This document shows, in pieces, positions 56,349 to 64,000 of a stretch of 64,000 bases of DNA (the stretch's first letter is position 1; each line of letters starts with the position of its first letter). The DNA is taken from contig PYVY01000008.1 of assembly GCA_003056425.1 (NCBI GenBank), forward strand, positions 1 to 64,000, written 5' to 3'. Source of the stretch: Alteromonas indica (GTDB taxonomy: Bacteria > Pseudomonadota > Gammaproteobacteria > Enterobacterales > Alteromonadaceae). The position numbers and the translations under genes were made by a program. Under the pieces are notes generated by a model that was given only the letters and a program-made list of their open reading frames with translations, ran no database searches and was not told where the DNA came from.

Positions 56349-58439
56349 TTAGCTAGAAACGATATTTAACCGTTGGCAATCCCCTTTTGCCGCATTCGCT
56401 ACCACAGTCGATAGAGGCTCAGGCCGGCCATACAGATAACCTTGTAATAAGTCACATTTGTGGTGGATTAAAAACTGGGCCTGTTCATGGGTTTCCACGC
56501 CCTCCGCGCAGACTGTCAGCTTCAGGTGGCGAGCCATTTCAATAATGGTATTTGTAATAAGGCCGGAACGCTTCGACGCGCCAATCTGGCTGGTAAACTG
56601 CCGGTCAATTTTCAAAGTATCAATATTGAATTCGGTCAAATAGCTTAACGATGAATACCCAGTGCCAAAGTCATCCAGAGCAATTTTACAGCCAAATCCC
56701 CGCAAAGTTTCAAAAAACACATTACCGGCGTGAAAGCTTTCTAAATAAGCAGACTCTGTGATTTCAAATTCTACCGTAGATGGCGCAATCGGTAGCGATT
56801 GCATTTTCTCTACGATAAATTCAGTTACCTTCGGATTCTTTAAATCATGAGCAGAAAGATTGAGAGAAACCCGGATAGCATCGCCATACGCCGCTAGCAA
56901 GGCAGGCAAGTCACGGCAAACTTGCGTCATCACCCAGCGCGTGATCATAGAAATTTTGTCACTTTGTTCAGCAATAGGAATAAACTCGTTGGGCGGTACA
57001 AATCCCAGTTCTTTACTGGACCAGCGGATCAGGGCTTCAAAACCCTGTACCACGCCGTGACAGTCCACTTTTGGCTGATAATGCAGCGATAGCTCGTCCG
57101 ACTCCACTGCGTAAGCAATATTGGTGGCAATTCTAACCATTCGACGGTTGTCATCCTGCATTTCCTGAGTAAACAGAGTAAATTGCCCGCGACCATTTCG
57201 CTTTGAACGGTACATGGCAATATCGGCATTGGTGACCATATCTGAGGCCTGATAATCGCACTCGGTGGCCAGCGAAATACCGATACTAACCCCCGTATAT
57301 ATTTTCCATTCATCCACATGGTGGGGCCTTGAAAGGTTGTCGATTAACCGCTGGGCAACCTCTTTCAGTTGGGTAATAAGCGGATTATTGCTAAGCATAA
57401 TAATAAATTCATCGCCCCCCAAACGGCCCAGAATGTCGCCTTTACGTAAGCACTCACTAGCGATATCGGCAGCTCTGCATAAAAGCTTGTCGCCAACGTC
57501 GTGGCCAAAAGAATCATTTACTAATTTAAACCCATCCAGGTCCAGAAACATCAGGGCCAATTCCCGGTTGTCCCGTTTCGCCCGCGCTAACTCAATGGAT
57601 AGGCTGGTCATCAGAAACTGGCGGTTAGGTAAACCGGTCAGGCTATCAAAATTGGCTAACTGCTCCATTTGTTCCTGTTGCCGCAACAGCAATGCATTTT
57701 TTTGGCGGTTCGCTTCCACCTGGCGGTTAATATCAGACATCATGCTGTTGAAGCCGCGGGTAAGTTCGGCAATCTCTTTTTTACCGGTTTCCTCCACGGC
57801 TACGTCGTAGTCTTTGGTATCTTCAATCCGGCGCATTTTATGTATAAGTTGGTGTAGCGGGGATAACGAGCGGCGTTGTAGTTCTAGTACTAAGATAACC
57901 GCCACCAGAACTAATAAGCCGGCGAAGGGTAATACTGAGCTGATTAGCTTGGCCTGACTGCTACTAAGGGCCTGAGATAAGTCGTATGAAATAATCAACC
58001 GGCCCTGCGAGTATTGTGGGTCGCCAATGCGCTTTACTACAATTATACAATCGGGCGCAATATCGAGCCCAAAAGGTAATCTTAGTAATAGCTCGTTGGT
58101 CAGCTCCCGATGGCGATATAGGGTACCCGATTGCATTATTTGGGGGCTATGATAAGCGCTGAGCAAGTCGCCTTGGTTATTGAATACTTTGGCATATTCA
58201 ATATGCTCATACTGATCCATTCTGAGCATAGTGCGGGCGATTGAAAAGGTATCAGACTGCTCACCGATAAACGGCAGTAAGTCGTTCGCTAAATTTTCCG
58301 ATAGCGACTCTAATTCTTCGGCAACAAATTCCTGATACAGCTCCTCATAAACGTTTACCGAAAACCATAGGATTAACGTGCTCACGAGCGTAATGGAAAA
58401 TAAGGTGATCGCGGCGATCTCTGAACGTAAACTCTTCAC
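56349..58439 (-). CDS. Membrane GGDEF/EAL protein (c-di-GMP turnover)
   Basis: A 696-residue protein with an N-terminal membrane helix (8-27), a periplasmic region of about 140 residues, a second helix (about 168-188), a HAMP region, GGDEF and EAL. Both active sites are intact by motif: RLGGDEFIIML, and FEALIRWSS, EITESAY, DDFGTGYSSL, IDRQFTSQIG. It could make or break c-di-GMP; a RxxD inhibition site is not seen at the usual place (the preceding stretch is RKGDILGRLGGDEF, which does offer RKGD at the correct spacing). It converges with the porin/PstS-like pair. Signal unknown. Confidence 0.92.
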   Translation of the reverse strand: MKSLRSEIAAITLFSITLVSTLILWFSVNVYEELYQEFVAEELESLSENLANDLLPFIGEQSDTFSIARTMLRMDQYEHIEYAKVFNNQGDLLSAYHSPQIMQSGTLYRHRELTNELLLRLPFGLDIAPDCIIVVKRIGDPQYSQGRLIISYDLSQALSSSQAKLISSVLPFAGLLVLVAVILVLELQRRSLSPLHQLIHKMRRIEDTKDYDVAVEETGKKEIAELTRGFNSMMSDINRQVEANRQKNALLLRQQEQMEQLANFDSLTGLPNRQFLMTSLSIELARAKRDNRELALMFLDLDGFKLVNDSFGHDVGDKLLCRAADIASECLRKGDILGRLGGDEFIIMLSNNPLITQLKEVAQRLIDNLSRPHHVDEWKIYTGVSIGISLATECDYQASDMVTNADIAMYRSKRNGRGQFTLFTQEMQDDNRRMVRIATNIAYAVESDELSLHYQPKVDCHGVVQGFEALIRWSSKELGFVPPNEFIPIAEQSDKISMITRWVMTQVCRDLPALLAAYGDAIRVSLNLSAHDLKNPKVTEFIVEKMQSLPIAPSTVEFEITESAYLESFHAGNVFFETLRGFGCKIALDDFGTGYSSLSYLTEFNIDTLKIDRQFTSQIGASKRSGLITNTIIEMARHLKLTVCAEGVETHEQAQFLIHHKCDLLQGYLYGRPEPLSTVVANAAKGDCQRLNIVSS

Positions 58440-59260
58440 TCAGCGGTCTCAAAAGTAGGCAATGAATGGTTGGGCCTGGAATGCTAACTTACGGATTAAG
58501 TTTAGCGCACATCCAAAAATTTTCCGTAAAACGTCACTATTAACTATGAGTTTTTGAAGGCATATAAGCGCAGCTCTCTTATGCAGTGAGCCTACAACAC
58601 CCTTAATGACCCTCTTTAAGAAGAACCTTCCACTGGATAGCGCGAAAGATACCCACCTTTAATAGGGTAAATGGTATACGGCAGGTGCGTAACGCTTTGT
58701 TTGGTAGCGATAGCGCGAAGTCGATGAACGGTGCGCATGCCCGCCTGTTCACTGAGCCGATACTGACCCTAACTCTAAGAACGGAGTGAAAGCTAACCTT
58801 GCCGGGCGGTTTTGCCCAGTATTGCTACCATACACAGGTACTGATTATTAAACCCTATCCACGCAAAAAACCGATAAGTTTCCGTAACCGGTGATGATAA
58901 GTCCATTCTACAAGGCGGTTAAGCCGGCCTGTAACGTATGGCTCGGCTCACCTCGCAAAGGTGCAGCAGGTATGTGCAAAGCTAACCAGGCGGGTGCGCT
59001 GAAAAATGCCGGCAACCAAACAAAGTGTTTACCGATGCTGGGATATTCGCGGCGACGTTCTTTTACCTTGGTGATACATGCCCGTTTGGCAAAAAGGGGC
59101 TAGCTATAAACCCAGGGCCATAGGACAGGCAATGCCACCTGCAATCTTACCCTGGTGACTTCTTAAGGCGGTAACAGGCGGGCTGCCTGCCTTTATATTG
59201 AATCGGGTTATACGAGTAAAGTTGGGTGACCGAGGATAGATTATCGCCCCGCAGTGTGAT
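58440..59260. other. 821-base gap without a convincing gene
   Basis: Short frames only (for example 58891-59103 plus, Lys/Ala/Gly-rich, no family likeness). The sequence is of ordinary composition, not AT-rich, and could be decayed coding DNA. Nothing else was recognised. Confidence 0.4.
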
Positions 59261-60105
59261 TCAGTTGCTATGCATTTTTTCTGTAAAATGCTGATATAGG
59301 GGATCGGATTGGTCTAGAAATTTATAGGCTAAAAGGTGGCCTAGCTCGGGAAAGTTAAAATGGTGACAACGGGAGAGGACATTTTTCTCCATCCGCCGAC
59401 AAACCGCCTTTGCCATTTGGTTAGACGGCCATATTTCATCCTGACCTCCTGAATATAGAAAAACGCTGCCGTGGATATTTTCCACTGGTATCGTCGCCTG
59501 GCCATTGTCCGTTCTGTTAGCTAATGACTGGGTATACAAATCTATTAAACCGTCGACTGGACCGGAAGGGGCAAACGCTATGTGGGGGAGTGGGTATTGT
59601 TTTCAGTCCAGCTTGAACCTGGCGTCTTCTGCCAGTCTTGTAAAATGCCAGCCCACACCACCGAGCTGGGGGCGATGGCTACCACATGGTTAAAAATAGG
59701 ATCCTTGGCAGCCAGTAGTAACGATAATTCTGCTCCCTTCGACCATCCTACTAAAGTGATATGTTTAGCCAGCGGGTGTTTTTGTTGCAGCCAGGTTTTG
59801 GCCTGTTCAAAGTATTCCAAAGGAATATATTCTAGTTCGTCTGGCAGCTCACCCATATCGAAATAAGCAATGGCCAGCGCAGGCCGACCGGTCTGAATAA
59901 TAACTTCAGCAAGCTTATGCGCGATGCCGCCTTCGGAGCCCCCCAATACAATTACCGGGTTAGCCGCGCTAGCCGTCTGGGCTAGATAATAACGACCAGC
60001 AACCCCATGTTGCGCTAGTGACAGCGTGTCGCCGTGGGCAGATAAACTACCAAAGAACAGGCCCAGCCCGGAGATTATCGGTAGCAATAAGGATTTCATA
60101 TCCAT
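59261..60105 (-). pseudogene. Frameshifted BAAT/acyl-CoA thioester hydrolase-like gene
   Basis: An exported alpha/beta hydrolase broken by one base. The first part (60105 to about 59590) has a signal peptide, VIVLGGSEGG and the nucleophile elbow VGWSKGAE, then reads SSWTENNTH and stops. In the next frame the reading continues as LPHIAFAPSG, VDGLIDLYTQSL and on to the catalytic end VFLYSGGQDEIWPSN and FPELGHLLAYK, stopping at 59261. Insertion of one C within the run ACCCACTCCCCCAC (near 59590) would join the halves at NTPLPHIAF. Either a true recent mutation or a homopolymer sequencing error. Confidence 0.82.
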
Positions 60106-60834
60106 GAACTTTTTCTTCCTTAGGTGGCATAGGTAACGGGTAATATTTGCGCAAGCAAAAAAGCGCTATGCAGGATTGATGCTATTATAGGTTGAACTTG
60201 ATACGGGCTACTAAACATAGCAGATGAACGGAATGGTTAGCTACCTGAGCACAGACTTACCCCTACTGCTTCCTGCGTTACATTGCGAACTATCGTTATG
60301 TTTAAACTATCCTCATATTTAGCGATAGGCGCTTTAACATCCCGTTAGCTGGCCGTTCATTCCGACGTTGTGTGACTTCATTACGTTAACGGGCCGGTGG
60401 TGGTCAGCCACTGGTTATCCCTACTGCCGGAAAACTATCGGTGACGATGGGCCGCTGTATACATAGAGTAGATACAATAGGTAGGGAAGGGCGTTAGCCA
60501 CCTGCTACGGCAATAACATGGGCGCAAACCAGCTAAATAGCTAAGACATCGTCAATTTACTTATCTAGTATAAATTCAGCTAACCGTTTATCGCGTTGCT
60601 GACCCCATTAAAGGTACCGTGTCCACACTAAGTAAGACATAGGTTATCACTGCTATAATTTAGTCCGTCATAATTTACTATCGCCACGATAGCGATATGC
60701 ACGAAAGAGTCATGAAAAGACGAATTTGTGGTGTGAAACTGTCCTAAACGGGGGTTAAATTAGCCTAAAGTTTAATAGTGTCTTCTATCTGTATGTCATA
60801 TATTTAATTATCGAAATTGGATGTAGGGCAAGCA
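60106..60834. other. 729-base gap before a small orphan gene
   Basis: No convincing frame. The last 150 bases are AT-rich and probably hold the promoter for the gene at 60835. Nothing else was recognised. Confidence 0.4.
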
Positions 60835-61107
60835 ATGAACTTTAACTACGCAGAACCTGCTTGTCAGAGTAACGCGTCCTTATGGGACGGACTATCCGCT
60901 TTTTGCATTATGCAGGCCTTGGTGGTTAAAGAAGTGTCCGACTACCATTCCAACGGGCCGATCCATGCCGTGCTCGACAATGGCGTAACGCTGTGGTGCC
61001 AATCTAGCTCAGTTAACGAAATACTTATATGCCTGTGTGAAGGTAGCCAGGAAAAGCTGTTTCAGCTGTTTTGGGCGACCAATGAGTGGCGTCTTCGACA
61101 TTTCTAA
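60835..61107 (+). CDS. Small conserved-looking hypothetical protein
   Basis: A 90-residue protein starting MNFNYAEPACQSN, with AGGG 7 bases before the ATG. It is cytoplasmic-looking, with a compact alternating pattern (IHAVLDNGVTLWCQSSSVNE, LFQLFWATNEWRLRHF) and three or four Cys. I recognise no family. It sits alone between two gaps. Confidence 0.6.
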   Translation: MNFNYAEPACQSNASLWDGLSAFCIMQALVVKEVSDYHSNGPIHAVLDNGVTLWCQSSSVNEILICLCEGSQEKLFQLFWATNEWRLRHF

Positions 61108-61177
61108 AAGCCGGTAAGCCGTTAGCTGCGCGTTCCCATTTTGTCGGCTTATTGCTGTTTACCCACAAAACTATCAG

Positions 61178-61207
61178 CGGTTAGCGCTAGCATCACAGCG
61201 CTAACCG
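61178..61207 (-). terminator. Perfect hairpin after the glutamate-receptor-like channel gene
   Basis: CGGTTAGCGCT (61178-61188) and AGCGCTAACCG (61197-61207): 11 perfect pairs with an 8-base loop, 8 bases after the stop. On the minus strand it is followed by CTGATAGTTTTG, a poor T run, so termination is possible but not certain. Confidence 0.5.
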
Positions 61208-61214
61208 AAACGAT

Positions 61215-62282
61215 TTAATCACTACCCAGTAAATTCTCGACCTTTTCGCGCCATTCGTCGGTATCAATAATCCGTAGTAGAGTGGTATTGAACTGTTCTC
61301 GTAACGGGCTACCTTCAGGTAAAGCGATGGCGTAATCCTGCCGATCGATCACATCAGGTAGTACCATAATGTCATCTTTATAGCCTTTGTTGATTTGATA
61401 CTCCAGAATGGGTTTGTCGTAAACCAAAGCATCGGTCTGGCCTTTTTTCATTGCGGCGAGCGTTTGAGGAACCGAGTCTACAGTGGTGAAATCGATATCA
61501 CGGTGGGTTAAAAAATCGGCGCTGGCAGAGTTCGCCAACGTTGCAACGTTCACATCGGGCAGGTCCTCTACCCCTTGTACCTGTGTTTCCAGCTGGCTAA
61601 CCGTTAAACTGGTTGCAATCGCGGCGGTAAAACTGCTGATCAGAATGATTGCTGCAAACATCCAGATAAATCCTACCACTCTGCCTGCGGGAGTGGCCGG
61701 CGCTTTATCGCCATAGCCTACCGTGGTCATGGTGACCGCGGCCCACCAGAAGCCTGCACCTATACCTTTAGCCGCCCCTCCGCCAAATTGCTCTTGGTTG
61801 CCATGGCGTTCAGTTAACCAGACGATCACGCCCACTATGAACAACAGTAAGCACAAACCGCCAAGTGCCACAAAAAATTTCCAGGAAAAAAAACCGGAAA
61901 CGGCAGACATCAGGCGGTTCTCGTCCTTAGGGACAGCAATCGCCAAGCCGGTAGTGTAAAACGGATGGGTGAAATCGACTCTGGTTTCGCGCTCAGCATT
62001 GACGGTAAGTGCGGCAATGGACGCATCGTATTGGCCCTGCTCAAGCCCACTGATTAACGCATCCAAATCGGTTTCCACATAGCGGTAACTGATATCCAAT
62101 TCATCGGCTATCTGCTCGAACAGTTCAATGCTAATACCGGCAAACTCACCTTGCTCGTTTTTGATAACAAAGGGGGGCGCTTGTTTGGTGGCAATGACCA
62201 TTTCATCAGATTGGGCCTGGCTGTTGAGCGAAAAACACCCAAGCGTCATCAGTAGGGCAACTATCACTTTGTACATAAGCAT
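61215..62282 (-). CDS. Prokaryotic glutamate-receptor-type potassium channel (GluR0-like)
   Basis: A 355-residue ligand-gated channel. Signal peptide (to about 24); first lobe of a family 3 amino-acid-binding domain (27-125, with TVNAERETRVDFT where R98 should hold the ligand carboxylate); TM1 (about 132-156); pore with TMTTVGYGD (184-192), an exact K+ selectivity filter; TM2 (about 200-222); second lobe (223-355, with TDALVYDKPILEY). This order, S1-TM-P-TM-S2, is that of cyanobacterial GluR0, an inverted-pore relative of animal glutamate receptors. It should be a tetramer in the inner membrane gated by a periplasmic amino acid. Confidence 0.92.
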   Translation of the reverse strand: MLMYKVIVALLMTLGCFSLNSQAQSDEMVIATKQAPPFVIKNEQGEFAGISIELFEQIADELDISYRYVETDLDALISGLEQGQYDASIAALTVNAERETRVDFTHPFYTTGLAIAVPKDENRLMSAVSGFFSWKFFVALGGLCLLLFIVGVIVWLTERHGNQEQFGGGAAKGIGAGFWWAAVTMTTVGYGDKAPATPAGRVVGFIWMFAAIILISSFTAAIATSLTVSQLETQVQGVEDLPDVNVATLANSASADFLTHRDIDFTTVDSVPQTLAAMKKGQTDALVYDKPILEYQINKGYKDDIMVLPDVIDRQDYAIALPEGSPLREQFNTTLLRIIDTDEWREKVENLLGSD

Positions 62283-62375
62283 CCTTAGGGTTGCTAAAAC
62301 ATTAATAAATTCAATAGGCTTTTTACCCGCTGTGGGTAAAAGCTGTTCAGTTTTTGCCGGATAAACAGAGCCGGG

Positions 62376-63215
62376 TTATGGCCGCTCAGGTACCACGCTT
62401 GGGTGCAAAGACTGCGCCATCAACCAGGAAAGGAAATCTTCCTCTGATAACGCTTTGTCCCACGAATTGTGATTTGTCGCAGGATATACTTTGCGTTTAA
62501 TGTAATGAATTTTACCCTGGGCAGCGTTAGCTACTGCGGCTGATAGCGCAGGAACCACGATATCGTCATCGGCTCCGTGATATATACGTAAACTCAGGCT
62601 CTCACGATAGGCATTAACAATAGCCGGATTGGCCCCCGGGCAAATGGCAATGGCGGCAGCAAAGGTATCAGGCTGGCGGGCAAGTAACTCCAAGGTTCCC
62701 ATACCACCCATAGATAGTCCGGCCACGTACACCCGCGAATTATCAATAAATCTTTTTTCGATAAGCCTGTCAGTGAGGGCCATTACGCCTTGCAGCGCAC
62801 CGGTTGACGCTACCTCATTCGTGCCGGTATAAGGATAGTCAAAACGATAGGGCAGTGAAGACCGGTCGGCTTTCACTACAGCCCAGTAATCATCGCGGGG
62901 GGCCTGCGGAAACACCACCACCGCAGGAAAGCGCGACTGCTGCTGTACAAACAACTGACCCCCATTGATGAGTTGGCGGGTATTGTCACTACCGCGCTCA
63001 CCGGCCCCATGTAAAAAAACGACTAACGGGTATTGTTTGGTTTCGTCAAAATGCGCGGGAAGCAATAAGCGATAGGGCATGGTGTGTCCGCGCCAATAGA
63101 ATGTACGTTTTAGGTATTGCTGTTGCCAACCAGTATCCGGCGCCGCATTTAGCGGTGTAACTAAGCAAAGAGCTAGCAGACCAACAGCAATTAATTCACG
63201 TATTCTTTTATCCAT
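62376..63215 (-). CDS. Exported alpha/beta-hydrolase, PHB-depolymerase/esterase-like
   Basis: A 279-residue secreted hydrolase. Signal peptide (to about 25, ending PLNA-APD). Oxyanion region YPLVVFLHGAGERGSDN, nucleophile elbow VAGLSMGGMGTLE (Ser), Asp near IYHGADDDIVVP, His in PATNHNSWDKAL. It is closest in pattern to LpqC/feruloyl-esterase-type predicted peptidases of the dienelactone hydrolase group. Substrate unknown. Confidence 0.87.
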   Translation of the reverse strand: MDKRIRELIAVGLLALCLVTPLNAAPDTGWQQQYLKRTFYWRGHTMPYRLLLPAHFDETKQYPLVVFLHGAGERGSDNTRQLINGGQLFVQQQSRFPAVVVFPQAPRDDYWAVVKADRSSLPYRFDYPYTGTNEVASTGALQGVMALTDRLIEKRFIDNSRVYVAGLSMGGMGTLELLARQPDTFAAAIAICPGANPAIVNAYRESLSLRIYHGADDDIVVPALSAAVANAAQGKIHYIKRKVYPATNHNSWDKALSEEDFLSWLMAQSLHPSVVPERP

Positions 63216-63842
63216 ATTCTAGCCTGTGAACTGGGTATTATTGGGTTAACATAGCAGGCATAATCGGCAAAAGTAACCAGCAAAGTCAGCAGGGAAAAAC
63301 AAAAGCCCGGTTGTTACCGGCTGTGTACCCGGTGGTTGAAAAAGGGCTGATACTTGCTATTGGCGATAACCTTTCCCTGGCGGTATGTGTTTTTTTAATT
63401 ATTGCACATTTTTTTCTTGGCCTGGTTTATTGATGCAAACAGACTGGATAAAGCGCCGCCGCGTTCCTTCACCAAAAGGCTGTATTGCTTGCAGGGCAAG
63501 GGCGACAGCGAAATAAGTCGCTGTGGTTATGCTATTGCTGTAGCGATCTGGGCAGCCCGGTTACGGCGGCAATACCCCCGAAAATATGCATTCATTCTAA
63601 AAAGAACAAAGATTAGGCTGGCGCATCGGAAAAAACGGTGCTAGTATTTGTCTCGCCTTTAGAAGGTTCTATTTCTATTTGATAAATGCTTCTTTACGTT
63701 AGTTTCTTGTTAGTCCCCTCGTGCGATTCACATTTAGACGTCTACCGATTTAAGCCTGCTGCAAAACAGATAGCCCTTCAGTGCATAGCTGGATGTTTAA
63801 ACGCATCCAACAAATTATTATTTATTCTCCAAGGAGTTATCC
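63216..63842. other. Intergenic region and leader of the cold-shock gene
   Basis: 627 bases with no convincing gene. The last 150-200 bases probably form the long 5' leader typical of csp mRNAs. A small hairpin TGGATG-TTTAAACG-CATCCA lies near 63791-63810, and AAGGAG sits 7 bases before the start codon. No exact cold box was found. Confidence 0.45.
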
Positions 63843-64000
63843 ATGTCTACAACAGGCACAGTAAAATGGTTCGATGAAACTAAAGGTTTCGGTTTTATTA
63901 CACAAGCTGACGGCGGCAAGGACGTTTTCGTTCATTTCCGTTCTATCAAATCTGAAGGTTTCCGTACTCTGACTGAAGGTCAAGAAGTACAGTTTACCGT
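63843..64000 (+). CDS. Cold-shock protein, partial (cut by the window end)
   Basis: The first 52 codons of a CspA-family protein that should be about 68-70 residues. It begins [20 protein letters not shown] and has both RNA-binding motifs, KGFGFI (RNP1) and DVFVHF (RNP2). It binds single-stranded RNA and DNA and melts mRNA structure. The strong RBS AAGGAG is 7 bases upstream. It may be cold-induced or constitutive; the sequence alone does not tell. Confidence 0.95.
   Translation, partial: MSTTGTVKWFDETKGFGFITQADGGKDVFVHFRSIKSEGFRTLTEGQEVQFT

Noticed and set aside
58891..59103. A 70-codon plus-strand frame in the gap after the GGDEF/EAL gene
   Set aside because: Basic, low-information translation with no RBS and no family likeness.
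63402..63644. An 80-codon plus-strand frame upstream of the cold-shock gene
   Set aside because: It lacks a ribosome-binding site and shows no domain pattern; the region fits better as intergenic and csp leader sequence.

Overview
This window looks like chromosomal DNA from a marine gammaproteobacterium of the Alteromonadales (Alteromonas or a close relative). That placement is an inference. It rests on two large TonB-dependent receptors, a cyoABCDE quinol oxidase operon, a CheY-CheA-CheW-MCP-CheR-CheD-CheB cluster like those of Shewanella and Alteromonas relatives, and a 5S rRNA of gammaproteobacterial type. No phage, transposase, CRISPR array or tRNA was found.

Layout. Positions 1-125 are the 5S gene at the end of an rrn operon, followed to about 920 by degenerate repeats of the 5S tail plus terminator. 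Positions 1010-5768 hold a small membrane protein and a two-gene operon in which a TPR-GGDEF diguanylate cyclase overlaps the start of DNA polymerase II. A patatin-like lipase follows at 5977-7017. Positions 7067-12690 carry an ECF sigma factor and RskA-like anti-sigma factor upstream of a four-gene operon (DUF4331 protein, Ig-like lipoprotein, TPR protein, HupE/UreJ-like membrane protein); together these look like a little-studied envelope system. Positions 12719-25494 are a signalling region: a response regulator-CheC-histidine kinase trio, then a complete chemotaxis operon whose soluble receptor has five exact-period PAS repeats and a C-terminal CheR-docking pentapeptide, then a second receptor.

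Positions 25817-32095 hold a TonB receptor, a TauE/SafE permease and a Tat-exported aminotransferase, divergent from a LysR regulator. Positions 32180-35982 hold a phospholipase D/VTT fusion with an endonuclease/exonuclease/phosphatase-family enzyme, and an outer-membrane beta-barrel. A second TonB receptor (36598-39447) and an orphan glycosyltransferase-like gene follow. Positions 40659-44352 form a sugar locus (fructokinase, FucP-type permease, divergent ROK regulator). A small monooxygenase-fold gene, a PEP-CTERM protein and a G-quadruplex-like tract lead to the cyoABCDE operon (46329-51196). The last part has an MscS-type channel, a porin plus a small PstS-like protein converging on a GGDEF/EAL protein, a frameshifted hydrolase, a glutamate-receptor-like potassium channel, an esterase and the start of a cold-shock gene cut by the window end.

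The window is rich in c-di-GMP and chemotaxis signalling and in envelope functions. Several 400-840 base stretches have no convincing gene. The best candidates for undescribed biology are the ECF/DUF4331/HupE-like locus, the Tat-aminotransferase/TonB/TauE locus with its large palindrome, the PAS-repeat receptor, the glutamate-receptor-type channel, and the repeated terminator modules behind the rrn operon.
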